A stretch of 64,000 bases of DNA, taken from Ornithinibacillus bavariensis (lineage in GTDB: Bacteria; Bacillota; Bacilli; Bacillales; Amphibacillaceae). Made by a program: the position numbers and the translations under genes. The stretch is taken from the NCBI RefSeq assembly GCF_018333235.1, contig NZ_BORP01000002.1, positions 248,001 through 312,000 of the forward strand. Reading direction: 5' to 3'. The notes beneath the pieces are model-generated. The model had not been told where the DNA came from and ran no database searches. It saw nothing but the letters and a program-made list of their open reading frames with translations. This document shows positions 31,820 through 42,175 of the stretch, one piece after another (within the stretch, counting starts at the first letter, position 1; each line of letters opens with the position of its first letter).

Positions 31820-33874
31820 TTAGTCAAAAAACACCTCAAACCATCGTTGGAACAGCCCTTTTTCTTTCTTTTCCTTCTTCTCTTCGTGCTTTATTTCTTC
31901 TCCATTATAATGTTCGGAACAATGGAATTCCGGCTCGGTTCCCTTTTCAAAGAACATGACGGTACTTGTTGGACAATGTGGCGTAGCCCGTAGTCCTGTT
32001 TTTGGATCAATAGGAATAGCAACAAGACCTTCTGGTGCTTCAAAATGTTGCTTTGGTAAATCTTTATGTGCTTTTTCCATAAGATCAGCCCATATATCTT
32101 TGGCATAACCACGTTCTTTCGTGGATGTAATCGTCCGGTTGTCATCAAAGCCAGTCCATACTCCTGCTACAAGAGATGGACTAAAGCCTATCATCCAGTT
32201 GTCTGAATCGGTTGAGCCAGTTTTTCCAGCGTAGGTCCTAGATAGTTTGTCCGTAATAGAAATACCAGTAACAGACGTATAGCCATTTAAATCCGCATCA
32301 AACATCCCTGTCATCAGCTGGGTGAGAATATAGGCTTTTGGAGGATCTAGGACTAATGATTTCTTGTTGTTTTTTCTCTCATAGACCGTTTTGCCAGTTC
32401 GATCAACAATTTTTTCAATCGTGTGTCCGTTTATACGATATCCTCCGTTGGCAAGTATTCCATATGCGGAAACCATCTCTTCAACGGTAACCGCTGCTGT
32501 ACCTAAGGCAAGGGATGGTACAGCAGGGAGCTTACTTGATATGCCGAATTTTTTTGCTGTTTCCACTAATGTTTCTTCACCAAGATACGTATTCGTCTTC
32601 ACAGCGTAAATATTATCAGACAGTGCAATAGCCTGTGCTAATGTAATTGGTTCATTTGCATAATAACCATTAAAGTTGCTTGGTTGATATACATTACCAC
32701 CTTCAATTTCAAAGGAAGTTGGCTTACTCATGAGTTTGGTAGTAGCTGTGTAACCGTTATTTAATGCAGCGTAATATAAAAAGGGTTTAAAGGATGAACC
32801 AGGCATCCGTTTTGCTTGTATAGCTCGGTTATACGGACTATCCTGATAGCTACGTCCACCGGCGAGGGCACGAATCGCACCAGTTGCTGGATCCATGACA
32901 ACAGCTCCAGTTTCGATCTCGCTAGTTTCCGGAATGGTAGCTGCAATACTTTCCTCTAAGTATCCTTGCATGGCGGAATCCAAGGTTGTGTATATCTGAT
33001 AGCCACCAGAACGTACAGATTCAAGGTCAAGCTCCAGTCTCTTTGCTGCCTCATTTAAGACAGTATCTTGAAAATAAGGCCCAACAGTTAACGATTTTCT
33101 TTCTTTTTTTGTTACATATTGGAGATTTTCTTGACTAGCTTTCGTGTATTCTTTGTCAGATATAACATTTTCGTCATGCATAATGGTTAGAATATGCTGC
33201 TGACGGCTGTTTGCCTTTTCCTGATTATTAAATGGTGAATAGTAGGTTGGTCCTTTGGGGATTCCTGCAAGCATTGCTGCCTCAGCAAGGGTTAATTCAT
33301 CTGCTGCTTTATTAAAGAAATGGTTACTTGCAGCCTCTATCCCATAAGCACCGTGGCCATAGTAAACGGTATTTAAATACCCTTCTAGAATTTCGTTTTT
33401 GGAGTAAAACATCTCAAGACGAATGGTGTAAAATGCTTCCTTAATTTTTCGAGTCCAGGTTTTCTCAAAGGAAAGATAAAGATTTCGTGCATATTGCTGG
33501 GTTAGCGTGCTAGCACCTTCTTTTAACGACATGGTTTGAATATCCTTTATGATTGCACCAATAATGCGCTTTACATCAAAACCATGGTGCTGATAAAAGC
33601 GTTGATCCTCAATCATGAGAGTAGCATCAATGATGTGAGGAGACATTTCATCTATATCTACCCAAGATCTGTTTTCAAAACCATCCTCTTCACCGATTAC
33701 TTCGCCATCCTTATTATAATAAATAGTGTTTTGGTCTGCTGAAAGATTTGGTGGACCAAGTAGGAAAGCAACCAAATAGACTAAAAGTACAGCAGATAAT
33801 AAAAAAAGGATTGAGCCAACAATCATCTTTAGAATTATCCCTTTGATTCTATTTCCAATAAATATCTTTTTCAT
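31820..33874 (-). CDS. pbpG: class A penicillin-binding protein, PbpG (PBP2d) type
   Basis: This 684-residue bifunctional enzyme polymerises and cross-links peptidoglycan outside the membrane. It has an N-terminal anchor (about residues 14-38). The glycosyltransferase domain has the catalytic glutamate in IEDQRFYQHHGFD and GASTLTQQYARNLYL. The transpeptidase domain has the active serine in MPGSSFKPFLY (SxxK), SDN and the KTG box (YAGKTGSTDSDNW). The C-terminus is charged and Lys/Glu-rich. Length and the region around YNKDGEVIGE resemble B. subtilis PbpG, a forespore PBP, and its place between ywhD and ywiB agrees with ywhE=pbpG. No clear sigma-F promoter was seen. GGAG lies 9 bases before the ATG. 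Confidence 0.9.
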   Translation of the reverse strand: MKKIFIGNRIKGIILKMIVGSILFLLSAVLLVYLVAFLLGPPNLSADQNTIYYNKDGEVIGEEDGFENRSWVDIDEMSPHIIDATLMIEDQRFYQHHGFDVKRIIGAIIKDIQTMSLKEGASTLTQQYARNLYLSFEKTWTRKIKEAFYTIRLEMFYSKNEILEGYLNTVYYGHGAYGIEAASNHFFNKAADELTLAEAAMLAGIPKGPTYYSPFNNQEKANSRQQHILTIMHDENVISDKEYTKASQENLQYVTKKERKSLTVGPYFQDTVLNEAAKRLELDLESVRSGGYQIYTTLDSAMQGYLEESIAATIPETSEIETGAVVMDPATGAIRALAGGRSYQDSPYNRAIQAKRMPGSSFKPFLYYAALNNGYTATTKLMSKPTSFEIEGGNVYQPSNFNGYYANEPITLAQAIALSDNIYAVKTNTYLGEETLVETAKKFGISSKLPAVPSLALGTAAVTVEEMVSAYGILANGGYRINGHTIEKIVDRTGKTVYERKNNKKSLVLDPPKAYILTQLMTGMFDADLNGYTSVTGISITDKLSRTYAGKTGSTDSDNWMIGFSPSLVAGVWTGFDDNRTITSTKERGYAKDIWADLMEKAHKDLPKQHFEAPEGLVAIPIDPKTGLRATPHCPTSTVMFFEKGTEPEFHCSEHYNGEEIKHEEKKEKKEKGLFQRWFEVFFD

Positions 33875-34003
33875 ATTTGCCTACTCCGTTTGATTATGTC
33901 GTTTTTTGTCAAGTAATACCATTATGGGAAAAGTACGAACGAATTAAACTGGAAAATGTATATTTTTTGCCCGTTCATCGACTAAACGAAAAAACTATTT
34001 TTA

Positions 34004-34033
34004 TTGAAATACCTCTCTACAACTCGCTATAAT
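34004..34033 (+). promoter_or_regulatory. vegetative promoter of ywiB-argS
   Basis: TTGAAA (34004-34009) and TATAAT (34028-34033) are 18 bases apart, 35 bases before the ywiB start. Confidence 0.65.
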
Positions 34034-34068
34034 AGAAAAATATGATATGAATTGGAAAGGCGACCAAG

Positions 34069-34497
34069 ATGGAACAAGTTTTAATAACATTACATACCCG
34101 AATTATGGATGATGGGGAAGAAGAAACTTCTCAGAATACCTATAGGGGCCATTATTATGAGAAGAATAATCTTGAGGTACTGTCATTTGAGGAGAAAACG
34201 GAAGATCAGTACCTCATCAAAAGTTTAATAACAATTCAGCCTGAAAAGGTTACTATCAAGCGTTCAGGACTAATTTCGATGAATCAACAATTCCGTAAAG
34301 ACCAAATTACGGAAAGCATTTATACACATCCACATGGTCATATGCGGATGGAGACCTTTACGAATGCCATTACCTATCAAGTGGATGACCAACAAACTAG
34401 GGGTCAGCTTAAAATAGATTATACGGTGAAATTGAACGGACAAGAGGAGCGTCATCATATGTTAACGCTCACCTATCAAAAGGAGGACATACAATGA
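34069..34497 (+). CDS. ywiB: YwiB family protein (DUF1934, calycin-like beta barrel)
   Basis: This 142-residue protein matches the DUF1934/YwiB family, a small lipocalin-like beta barrel of unknown ligand. The strand-rich pattern is apparent: [16 protein letters not shown] at the start, [19 protein letters not shown] in the middle, then the [12 protein letters not shown] and [23 protein letters not shown] strands. It has no signal peptide. The stop overlaps the argS ATG by 4 bases (ATGA), so the two are translationally coupled, as in other Bacillaceae. The ribosome site is GAAAGGCG. Confidence 0.85.
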   Translation: MEQVLITLHTRIMDDGEEETSQNTYRGHYYEKNNLEVLSFEEKTEDQYLIKSLITIQPEKVTIKRSGLISMNQQFRKDQITESIYTHPHGHMRMETFTNAITYQVDDQQTRGQLKIDYTVKLNGQEERHHMLTLTYQKEDIQ

Positions 34498-36164
34498 ACG
34501 TGTTGGCACAAACTGAAATGAAGGTAAAAGAACAGATTAAAGCATCTGTACTGAAAGCGGGATTAGCTACCGAACAGGAGCTTCCAGATATTATCTTAGA
34601 AAAACCAAAGGATAAAGCGCACGGAGATTTTGCTACGAATATTGCTATGCAATTAGCGAGAATTGCTAAAAAAGCCCCTAGACAAATCGCTGAGGATATT
34701 GTGAATAATTTAAATCAAGATGCAGCCTCTATTGAAAAGATTGAAATAGCTGGACCAGGATTTATCAATTTCTTTATGAAAAATGACTTTTTAACTGATC
34801 TTATACCGACAATATTAGAAGCTGGAACGGAGTATGGTAAGACGGATTATGGGCATGGACAACGTATTCAGGTGGAATTTGTTTCGGTAAATCCCACAGG
34901 AAATCTACATCTAGGACATGCACGTGGTGCAGCATTTGGGGATGTTTTATGTAATGTTCTTCATGCAGCAGGCTATGCTGTAGAGCGTGAATACTACATC
35001 AATGATGCTGGAAATCAAATTGATAATCTAGCTCTTTCGGTGAATGCACGTTATTTGCAGGCGCTTGGGCAGGAAGCAAGCATGCCTGAAGATGGTTACC
35101 ATGGTCAGGATATTGTAGAAATTGGGAAAAGGTTAGCTGAAGAACATGGCGATAAATGGGCAAATAAGACGGAAGAAGAACGATTAGCTTACTTCAAAGA
35201 GTATGGACTTGAATATACATTAGGTAGAATTAAGAAAGACCTTGATGATTTTGGGGTACATTTTGATAATTGGTTCTCCGAGCGTAGTCTATACCAAAAT
35301 GACGAAATTGCTGACGTGTTAAATAAGTTAAAGGCTGGCAGATACATCTATGAAAAGGATGGAGCAACCTGGTTCCGTTCCACAGATTTTAATGATGATA
35401 AAGACCGTGTACTTGTAAAAAATGATGGTGCATTTACTTATTTAACACCAGATATTGCTTACCATCAAAACAAACTAAACCGTGGGTTTGACAAGCTGAT
35501 TAATGTATGGGGTGCAGATCATCATGGCTATATTCCACGAATGAAGGCAGCAATCCAGGCGCTTGGTTATGAAGCGGATAAATTAGATGTTAAGATCATT
35601 CAAATGGTAAATCTATTTGATGGTGGCGAAAAGCTTCGCATGAGTAAACGGACAGGTAATGCAGTATCTTTAAGGGAGTTAATGGATGAGGTAGGGATTG
35701 ATGCTGTTCGCTATTTCTTTGTAGCCCGTTCAAATGACACGCAGCTTGACTTTGATGTTGAGCTTGCACGCTCCGAGTCCAACGATAACCCTGTTTACTA
35801 TGTACAATATGCCCATGCTCGTATTTGTACGATGTTAAAGCAGGCAGAAAATAAGGGCATAGAAATTAAGCAATCCTTTGATCCATCCTTATTAACATCG
35901 GAAAAAGAACTTGATTTATTGAAGAAAATGGGGGATTTTCCGCGAGTAATTGTCGATGCAGCTGAGAAGCATGCACCACAAAAAATAACCCAGTATGTAT
36001 TTGATTTAGCATCATTATTGCATAGCTTTTACAACGCTGAAAAGGTTCTAGATTCGGAAAATGTTGCACTTACCAATGCAAGAATAGCTTTAATGAAGGC
36101 TGTGCGGATTACCCTTGAAAATGGATTGAAGTTAATTGGAGTAAATGCTCCAGAAAAGATGTAA
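34494..36164 (+). CDS. argS: arginine--tRNA ligase
   Basis: This 556-residue class I aminoacyl-tRNA synthetase charges tRNA-Arg. The N-terminal tRNA-binding domain (about residues 1-120) is followed by the HIGH-type motif [13 protein letters not shown] at residues 133-145, and later RMSKRTGN replaces KMSKS, as usual for ArgRS of this group. Other family segments are [13 protein letters not shown] and the C-terminal DALR anticodon domain with the signature tail [27 protein letters not shown] precedes the ATG and the gene is coupled to ywiB by 4 bases. A strong terminator follows. Confidence 0.97.
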   Translation: MNVLAQTEMKVKEQIKASVLKAGLATEQELPDIILEKPKDKAHGDFATNIAMQLARIAKKAPRQIAEDIVNNLNQDAASIEKIEIAGPGFINFFMKNDFLTDLIPTILEAGTEYGKTDYGHGQRIQVEFVSVNPTGNLHLGHARGAAFGDVLCNVLHAAGYAVEREYYINDAGNQIDNLALSVNARYLQALGQEASMPEDGYHGQDIVEIGKRLAEEHGDKWANKTEEERLAYFKEYGLEYTLGRIKKDLDDFGVHFDNWFSERSLYQNDEIADVLNKLKAGRYIYEKDGATWFRSTDFNDDKDRVLVKNDGAFTYLTPDIAYHQNKLNRGFDKLINVWGADHHGYIPRMKAAIQALGYEADKLDVKIIQMVNLFDGGEKLRMSKRTGNAVSLRELMDEVGIDAVRYFFVARSNDTQLDFDVELARSESNDNPVYYVQYAHARICTMLKQAENKGIEIKQSFDPSLLTSEKELDLLKKMGDFPRVIVDAAEKHAPQKITQYVFDLASLLHSFYNAEKVLDSENVALTNARIALMKAVRITLENGLKLIGVNAPEKM

Positions 36165-36179
36165 TTATTTAATGAATAG

Positions 36180-36216
36180 AAAGGGACCTGTAATAAAACT
36201 AGGTCCCTTTTTATTC
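36180..36216 (+). terminator. argS: terminator of ywiB-argS
   Basis: AAAGGGACCT pairs perfectly with AGGTCCCTTT across an 11-base loop, followed by a T-rich tail, 15 bases after the argS stop. Confidence 0.92.
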
Positions 36217-36315
36217 ACTTGTAAGTATTTTATATTGAAAACGCGTCATATGTATTATTCCCAAAAAGCATTATACTGACAAATGATAAATTATAGTCAT
36301 AGCATTAAAAACTGG

Positions 36316-36345
36316 TTGACTGAATAGTCATTCATAATTTATAGT
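36316..36345 (+). promoter_or_regulatory. fadF promoter with overlapping FadR-type operator
   Basis: TTGACT (36316-36321) and TATAGT (36340-36345) are 18 bases apart. The 18-mer at 36317-36334 (TGACTGAATAGTCATTCA) differs at one position from the B. subtilis FadR consensus TGAATGAMTANTCATTCA, recalled from memory, and overlaps the -35 box. This predicts repression relieved by long-chain acyl-CoA. The leader to fadF is about 120 bases and holds nothing else recognised. Confidence 0.65.
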
Positions 36346-36475
36346 AGTAGTTGAAATACTGTTTTTTATTTTCGGAAAAATGGAATCGCTATCATTTTTT
36401 TGGTGGAAAGTAATTCAGAGGTAGTAATAGAATAAATTAGGACAATGAACTTCAGACAGTCAGGAGGATCAGCTG

Positions 36476-38584
36476 ATGGAAAATCTATTCTTATTGGTGA
36501 ACACATTAGTATTTATTGCCATAGTTCTCTATGCACTATACTTGTTTGGTAGAGTAATAGCAACACGGGTAGCCTACATACGGTTAGGTAGAAAATCAGA
36601 GTTTGATGGTGATATTAAGGAACGAGTAAATCGAATAGTTAAGATTGTTTTTGGTCAATCCAAGCTACTAAAGGATAAAAAATCTGGGATTATTCATGTC
36701 ATGATGTTCTACGGTTTTATTCTTGTACAGTTTGGAGCAATTGACTTCATCGTAAAAGGGATATCACCTGGTAATCACCTGCCATTTGGGTTCTTATATC
36801 CTGGCTTTACTTTTTTCCAAGAAATTGTTACCTTGACCATTTTAGTAGCCGTCATCTGGGCATTTTACCGCCGTTATATTGAAAAGCTGGTCCGTTTAAA
36901 GCGCGGGTTAAAAGCTGGATTAGTATTGATCTTTATCGGGACATTAATGCTTTCTGTATTACTAGGAAACGGAATGGCGCAAATTTGGCATGGGGAAGCT
37001 GCTACATGGACAGAACCAGTTGCTAGTTTGATAGCTACTATTTTTGGATTCTTATCTCCAACCTCTGCGATGGTTGTTTTCTTTATTGCATGGTGGATAC
37101 ATAACCTTACATTATTAACGTTTTTAGTCTATGTTCCACAATCCAAGCACGCACACCTAATTGCAGCACCAATTAATGTATTTTTAAGTAAACGTGTGCC
37201 TGGCAAATTAAAAAAGCTGGATTTCGATATCGATGAAGAAAGCGAAGAAGAGGTTTCTTTTGGTGTTGGTAAGGTAGAGGACTTCGAACAAGTTCAAATG
37301 ATCGACTTTTATGCTTGTGTGGAATGTGGTCGTTGTACAGATGTTTGTCCAGCAGCGGGTACTGGGAAGATGCTGTCCCCGATGGATTTAATGATAAAAA
37401 TACGTGACCACTTAACAGAGAAGGGTGCGGCTATTACGGGTAAAACACCTTGGGTACCTGCTTATGCATTTGCGAGTACTCAAGGTAATCAACTAGCCAA
37501 AACTACTAGAAACGAAGCTGCAGCAACGATGGAAAACATTAGCCTAATCGGTGATGTTATTACAGAAGAGGAAATTAATGCCTGTACAACTTGTCGTAAC
37601 TGTGAAGATGCATGTCCTGTCATGAACGAGCATGTCGATAAAATTATCGATTTACGCCGTTATCTTGTGATGACAGAAGGGAAGATGGATTCTGAGATTC
37701 AACGTGCGGTTATGAATATTGAGCGGCAAGGAAATCCTTGGGGATTATCTAAAAAAGACCGTATTAAGTGGCGTGAAATTGATGAGTCTGCCTACATTCC
37801 TACAGTGAAGGAACTGAAAAAAGAGGATAAAGATTTTGAATACTTGTTTTGGGTTAGCTCTATGGGGTCATTTGATGCACGAAGTCAAAAGATTGCTATT
37901 GCTTTTGCAAAACTAATGAACCAGGCCGGTGTGAGCTTTGCTATTTTAGGTAATAAAGAGGAAAATTCTGGAGATACGGCTAGACGTATTGGTAATGAAT
38001 TTTTATTCCAAGAAATTGCCGAGCGAAACATTAGTGAATTTGAGAAAAATGGCGTGAAAAAGATTGTGACAATCGACCCACACGCATATAATATTTTTAA
38101 AAACGAGTATCCTGACTTTGGCTTTGAAGCCGAGGTTTACCATCATACACAATTATTGTATGATTTAGTTATGGAGGGTAGGTTAAAGCCTACAAAGGCG
38201 ATTAATGAACGCTTAACATATCATGATTCCTGCTATTTAGGAAGATATAATGGGGTTTATGATCCGCCACGAGAAATTTTACGCGCAATTCCAGGATTAG
38301 AGCTTGTCGAGATGGATCGCAGCCGTGAAAATGGCATGTGCTGTGGTGCTGGTGGAGGTCTAATGTGGACAGAGGAAACCACTGGTAACCGAATCAATGT
38401 TGCGCGTACAGAGCAAGCGCTTGCGGTGGAGCCAACGGTTATCTCTAGTGCTTGTCCGTATTGTTTAACGATGTTAAGTGATGGAACAAAGGCAAAAGAA
38501 GTAGAAGAGGATATTAGTACAATGGATGTAGCAGAGATTCTTGCTCTATCCGTTTTAGTTGAAGAAGAAGTAAAGACAGCTTAA
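36476..38584 (+). CDS. fadF: FadF-type iron-sulfur oxidoreductase (electron transfer from acyl-CoA dehydrogenases)
   Basis: This 702-residue membrane protein begins with about six membrane helices (residues 1-235, NarI/HdrE-like). A ferredoxin region with two 4Fe-4S motifs follows (CVECGRCTDVCP near residue 280 and CTTCRNCEDACP near residue 375), then two CCG domains of heterodisulfide-reductase type (CYLGRYNGVYDPP and ENGMCCGAGGG near the end). It is thought to take electrons from ETF/acyl-CoA dehydrogenases and pass them to menaquinone. It opens the beta-oxidation cluster and carries a FadR-type operator on its promoter. AGGAGG lies 8 bases before the ATG. Confidence 0.92.
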   Translation: MENLFLLVNTLVFIAIVLYALYLFGRVIATRVAYIRLGRKSEFDGDIKERVNRIVKIVFGQSKLLKDKKSGIIHVMMFYGFILVQFGAIDFIVKGISPGNHLPFGFLYPGFTFFQEIVTLTILVAVIWAFYRRYIEKLVRLKRGLKAGLVLIFIGTLMLSVLLGNGMAQIWHGEAATWTEPVASLIATIFGFLSPTSAMVVFFIAWWIHNLTLLTFLVYVPQSKHAHLIAAPINVFLSKRVPGKLKKLDFDIDEESEEEVSFGVGKVEDFEQVQMIDFYACVECGRCTDVCPAAGTGKMLSPMDLMIKIRDHLTEKGAAITGKTPWVPAYAFASTQGNQLAKTTRNEAAATMENISLIGDVITEEEINACTTCRNCEDACPVMNEHVDKIIDLRRYLVMTEGKMDSEIQRAVMNIERQGNPWGLSKKDRIKWREIDESAYIPTVKELKKEDKDFEYLFWVSSMGSFDARSQKIAIAFAKLMNQAGVSFAILGNKEENSGDTARRIGNEFLFQEIAERNISEFEKNGVKKIVTIDPHAYNIFKNEYPDFGFEAEVYHHTQLLYDLVMEGRLKPTKAINERLTYHDSCYLGRYNGVYDPPREILRAIPGLELVEMDRSRENGMCCGAGGGLMWTEETTGNRINVARTEQALAVEPTVISSACPYCLTMLSDGTKAKEVEEDISTMDVAEILALSVLVEEEVKTA

Positions 38585-38588
38585 ATTG

Positions 38589-38627
38589 ATAAGGGGGGGT
38601 TCTAATGAAATGACCCCTCTTATTTTC
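38589..38627 (+). terminator. stem-loop between fadF and the thiolase gene
   Basis: ATAAGGGGGGGT pairs with ACCCCTCTTAT across a 12-base loop with a small mismatch, then TTTT. It starts 5 bases after the fadF stop. It probably attenuates rather than fully stops transcription into the cluster. Confidence 0.6.
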
Positions 38628-38638
38628 CGAATAGGCAT

Positions 38639-38652
38639 CGAGCGAGCGTTCA
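38639..38652 (+). promoter_or_regulatory. candidate TetR-type operator before the thiolase gene
   Basis: CGAGCGAGCGTTCA fits the half-symmetric GA-N-CG-NN-CG-N-TC form seen in operators of several fatty-acid TetR regulators. The TetR gene at 44268 in the same cluster is the obvious candidate partner. The match is short and imperfect. Confidence 0.35.
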
Positions 38653-38704
38653 ATCGTAGAGAAATAGAATTTTAATAACACTAACATTAGAGGAGGAAAA
38701 TGGA

Positions 38705-39892
38705 ATGAAAAAATCTGTTATAGTTTCAGGAGCTAGAACTCCCTTTGGCAAGTTCGGTGGCGCATTAAAGCCATTGACAGCAGCACAACTTGGCGGTAAG
38801 GCAATTAAAGCGGCAATCGAGCGAGCAGGTGTCGATGGTTCAGAAGTTGGAGAGGTTATTATGGGGAATGTCCTACAAGGTGGTCAAGGTCAGCTCCCTT
38901 CGCGTCAAGCAGCAAGAGAAGCCGGGTTGCCATGGGACGTAAAAACAGAAACAATTAATAAGGTATGCGCTTCTGGGTTACGTAGTGTAACACTTGCAGA
39001 TATGCTAATTCGTTTAGGAGAAGAAGATATTATTGTGGCAGGTGGCATGGAGAGCATGAGCAATGCTCCATACATTTTGCCAGATGCACGTTGGGGAAAT
39101 CGCATGGGTGACAAACGTGTTGTTGATATGATGGTACATGATGGCCTAACCTGCTCCTTTACTGGTGTACACATGGGAACGTACGGCAATGCAACAGCAG
39201 AGGAATTTAACTTAACACGTGAAGCCCAGGACGAATGGGCGTATCGCAGCCATATGCGAGCTATTCAAGCGATAGACGAAGGAAAGTTTAGTGAAGAAAT
39301 TGTTCCAGTCGAAATACCACAACGGAAAGGCGAACCGATTGTAGTGAATCAAGACGAGGCGCCAAGAAAAGATACAACGGTAGAGGTGCTAGCAAAATTA
39401 AAGCCGGCATTTGATAAAGACGGTACCATCACGGCAGGAAATGCGCCAGGTATTAACGATGGTGCAGCAGCATTTGTCATAATGTCCGATGAAAAAGCGG
39501 CAAGTCTCGGCAAGAAGCCTATGGCAACTATCCTAGGTCATGCTGAGGTCGCTGTCGAAGCAAAAGACTTCCCGAAAACACCAGGAATTGTTATTAATGC
39601 GTTATTTGAAAAAACAGGCTATAGCAAAGATGATATCGACCTATACGAAATAAATGAGGCTTTTGCAGCAGTATCATTGGCAAGTAGTGTAATTGCGGAT
39701 TTGGATCCTGAAAAAGTAAATGTAAACGGTGGTGCAGTTGCACTTGGTCACCCAATTGGAGCAAGTGGAACCCGCATTATCCTAACACTAATTCACGAAT
39801 TAAAGCGACGTGGAGGCGGACTAGGAATTGCAGCAATTTGTAGTGGCGGTGGTCAAGGTGATGCCATATTGATTGAGGTACCAGGGGAATAA
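38705..39892 (+). CDS. acetyl-CoA C-acetyltransferase (thiolase)
   Basis: This 395-residue thiolase cleaves acetoacetyl-CoA (and probably other short 3-ketoacyl-CoAs) with CoA, or condenses two acetyl-CoA. The acylated cysteine lies in [14 protein letters not shown] near residue 88. [16 protein letters not shown] holds the catalytic histidine, and [13 protein letters not shown] the second cysteine. Length is typical of type II biosynthetic/degradative acetyl-CoA acetyltransferases (about 393). The ribosome site GAGGAGG precedes the ATG. It is second in the cluster after fadF; the direction within beta-oxidation is inferred from the neighbours. Confidence 0.94.
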   Translation: MKKSVIVSGARTPFGKFGGALKPLTAAQLGGKAIKAAIERAGVDGSEVGEVIMGNVLQGGQGQLPSRQAAREAGLPWDVKTETINKVCASGLRSVTLADMLIRLGEEDIIVAGGMESMSNAPYILPDARWGNRMGDKRVVDMMVHDGLTCSFTGVHMGTYGNATAEEFNLTREAQDEWAYRSHMRAIQAIDEGKFSEEIVPVEIPQRKGEPIVVNQDEAPRKDTTVEVLAKLKPAFDKDGTITAGNAPGINDGAAAFVIMSDEKAASLGKKPMATILGHAEVAVEAKDFPKTPGIVINALFEKTGYSKDDIDLYEINEAFAAVSLASSVIADLDPEKVNVNGGAVALGHPIGASGTRIILTLIHELKRRGGGLGIAAICSGGGQGDAILIEVPGE

Positions 39893-40033
39893 TCCTTTGT
39901 TGATCTGGAACATACTCATGGTTTAATATTCACCTATTCTAGTAGGGCTCCAGTGCAAGCTTAGACACATAGTTCGTGAGTATAAACAAAGTCTAATAAT
40001 GCTAACTTAATACATTTTAGCAACATTTTATGA

Positions 40034-40084
40034 AGCCAGAAAAGACACCTAGATACAAATTCTATTCATCTATCTTTTCTGGCT
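40034..40084 (+). other. 12-bp stem-loop between the thiolase and dehydrogenase genes
   Basis: AGCCAGAAAAGA (40034-40045) is a perfect complement of TCTTTTCTGGCT (40073-40084), and AGAT/ATCT pair inside the loop. Only a CTCTCTT tract follows, so it may be a weak terminator or an mRNA stabiliser in this 219-base gap. Confidence 0.5.
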
Positions 40085-40111
40085 CTCTCTTCATACATAG
40101 GAGGTGCAAGG

Positions 40112-40963
40112 ATGACTATTAAAACAGTAATGGTAATTGGTGCAGGACAAATGGGGGCAGGAATTGCTCAGGTTTTTGCACAAGCTGGTTTACAGGTATT
40201 TTTAAATGATATGAATGAAGTAGCACTTGATAAGGGAATGAAAAATATTGAAAAGCTATTAGCCCGTGCGGTGGAAAAGGGCCGCATGGAGGAGGAAGAA
40301 AAAAATAGCACATTGAGTAGATTAACCTCTACCAACACGATAAATGACGCACAACACTGTGATCTAATTGTCGAAGCTGTTGTAGAAAATATGAATGTGA
40401 AAACCAAGGTGTTTAAACAGCTTGATGAGATAGCACCGAAGCATGCCATACTTGCTTCTAACACATCATCACTTCCAATTACTGAAATTGCAAGCGCTAC
40501 CAATAGAGCTAGTCAAGTAATTGGAATGCATTTTATGAATCCAGTACCGGTAATGAAATTAGTTGAAATTATTCGTGGGCTACAAACTAGTGATGAAACA
40601 TATCAGGCAATTGAAAACCTGACACATCGGTTAGGCAAAACTCCAGTTGAAGTGAGTGATTTTCCAGGCTTTGTTTCAAATCGCATTTTAATGCCAATGA
40701 TTAATGAAGCAATTTATACCTTATATGAAGGAGTGGCATCGGTCGAGGATATTGATACTGTTATGAAGTTAGGTATGAACCATCCAATGGGGCCTTTGCA
40801 ATTAGCTGATTTTATTGGACTAGATACATGTCTATATATTATGGAAGTATTGCATGAAGGATTTGGTGATAGTAAATATCGACCATGTCCATTATTAAGA
40901 AAGTATGTAAAAGCGGGATGGCTAGGGAAAAAGTCTGGAAGAGGTTTTTATCAATATGATTGA
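40112..40963 (+). CDS. 3-hydroxyacyl-CoA (3-hydroxybutyryl-CoA) dehydrogenase
   Basis: This 283-residue NAD(P)-dependent enzyme interconverts 3-hydroxybutyryl-CoA and acetoacetyl-CoA, the step before the thiolase. The Rossmann motif [17 protein letters not shown] opens the protein. The catalytic histidine is in [17 protein letters not shown] near residue 140, and [12 protein letters not shown] and [18 protein letters not shown] form the C-terminal helical dimer domain. Length and domain makeup match the short bacterial Hbd/MmgB type (about 282), without a fused enoyl-CoA hydratase. AGGAGGTG lies 7 bases before the ATG. No separate crotonase gene occurs in the cluster. Confidence 0.94.
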   Translation: MTIKTVMVIGAGQMGAGIAQVFAQAGLQVFLNDMNEVALDKGMKNIEKLLARAVEKGRMEEEEKNSTLSRLTSTNTINDAQHCDLIVEAVVENMNVKTKVFKQLDEIAPKHAILASNTSSLPITEIASATNRASQVIGMHFMNPVPVMKLVEIIRGLQTSDETYQAIENLTHRLGKTPVEVSDFPGFVSNRILMPMINEAIYTLYEGVASVEDIDTVMKLGMNHPMGPLQLADFIGLDTCLYIMEVLHEGFGDSKYRPCPLLRKYVKAGWLGKKSGRGFYQYD

Positions 40964-41031
40964 ATTAATCGTTACGGATTCCTAGACAATCACCTGAAGA
41001 TGTTTGAAACAACGAGAGGGGGTAGCCGGTT

Positions 41032-42162
41032 ATGCATTTTCGATTCACCGAGGAACAGCAGATGATGCGTAAAATGGTTCATGATTTTGCACAAAAAGAG
41101 GTACTACCAGAAATAGAACGAATGGAAAAGGAAGAACGCTTCCCAATTGAGGTCATTCGAAAGATGGGGGAGCTAGGTATTATGGGCATCCCCATTCCCG
41201 AAGAGTATCGTGGCTCTGGAATGGATTATACATCCTATATTATAGCAATTCATGAGTTATCAAAGGTTAGTGCAACATTAGGAGTTATATTATCTGTTCA
41301 TACATCTGTAGGTACCAATCCTATCCTATTTTTCGGAACAGAGGAGCAAAAGCAAAACTATGTTCCAAAGCTAGCAACCGGTGAATACTTAGGAGCATTC
41401 GCATTAACAGAGCCCCAGGCTGGATCAGATGCCAAAAATGTAAAGACAACTGCCAAACGCGATGGAGATCATTATATTATAAATGGCTCAAAGGTGTTTA
41501 TAACCAATGGTGGAGCTGCTGATACGTATATTACGTTTGCACGAACAGGTCCAGAGGAGATCAGTGCCTTTATTGTAGAAAAGGGGACAGAGGGATTTGT
41601 TATTGGAAAACAGGAAAAGAAGATGGGACTACACGGTTCCAGCACAGTCCAGTTAACATTTGAAAACTGCCGTATAAAAAAGGAACAGCTACTTGGTAAA
41701 GAAGGTGAAGGCTTTAAAATTGCTATGTCTAATCTAAACAAAGGTCGGGTCGGCATTGCAGCACAGGCGCTTGGTATCGCTGAAGCGGCGCTAGAACATG
41801 CAACAAACTATGCCAAAGAACGGGAGCAGTTCGGAAAACCAATTGCTCATAATCAGGGTGTATCGTTTAAACTCGCAGATATGGCAACACAGGTAGAGTG
41901 TGCAAAGCTATTAGTCTATCAAGCAGCATCACTTATTGAAGAAAATAGACCATGTGCAAAGGAAGCTTCGATGGCAAAGCTATTTGCAACAAACACTGCA
42001 ATGAAAACAGCAATTGAAGCAATACAGATTTTTGGTGGATATGGCTATACAGAAGAATATCCAGTGGAAAGACTCTTCCGTGATGCAAAAATCACGCAAA
42101 TTTATGAGGGTACAAATGAAATCCAGCATATGGTTATTGCAAACCAAATATTGAATGCTTAG
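41032..42162 (+). CDS. acyl-CoA dehydrogenase (first paralogue)
   Basis: This 376-residue flavoprotein oxidises short-chain acyl-CoA to 2-enoyl-CoA and passes electrons to ETF. It has the three-part acyl-CoA dehydrogenase fold. FAD and substrate motifs are [16 protein letters not shown] near residue 122 and [13 protein letters not shown]. The putative catalytic glutamate is in [15 protein letters not shown] near the C-terminus, the position used by butyryl-CoA-type enzymes. AGAGGGGGTAG precedes the ATG. It is 13 bases upstream of the second paralogue, with which it shares long identical stretches such as [16 protein letters not shown]. Chain length preference is not visible. Confidence 0.93.
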   Translation: MHFRFTEEQQMMRKMVHDFAQKEVLPEIERMEKEERFPIEVIRKMGELGIMGIPIPEEYRGSGMDYTSYIIAIHELSKVSATLGVILSVHTSVGTNPILFFGTEEQKQNYVPKLATGEYLGAFALTEPQAGSDAKNVKTTAKRDGDHYIINGSKVFITNGGAADTYITFARTGPEEISAFIVEKGTEGFVIGKQEKKMGLHGSSTVQLTFENCRIKKEQLLGKEGEGFKIAMSNLNKGRVGIAAQALGIAEAALEHATNYAKEREQFGKPIAHNQGVSFKLADMATQVECAKLLVYQAASLIEENRPCAKEASMAKLFATNTAMKTAIEAIQIFGGYGYTEEYPVERLFRDAKITQIYEGTNEIQHMVIANQILNA

Positions 42163-42175
42163 GAGGCTACGAAAC

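Noticed and set aside
31891-32148. Minus-strand alternative frame inside pbpG
   Set aside because: It lies wholly in another frame of a well-supported PBP and has no start signal.
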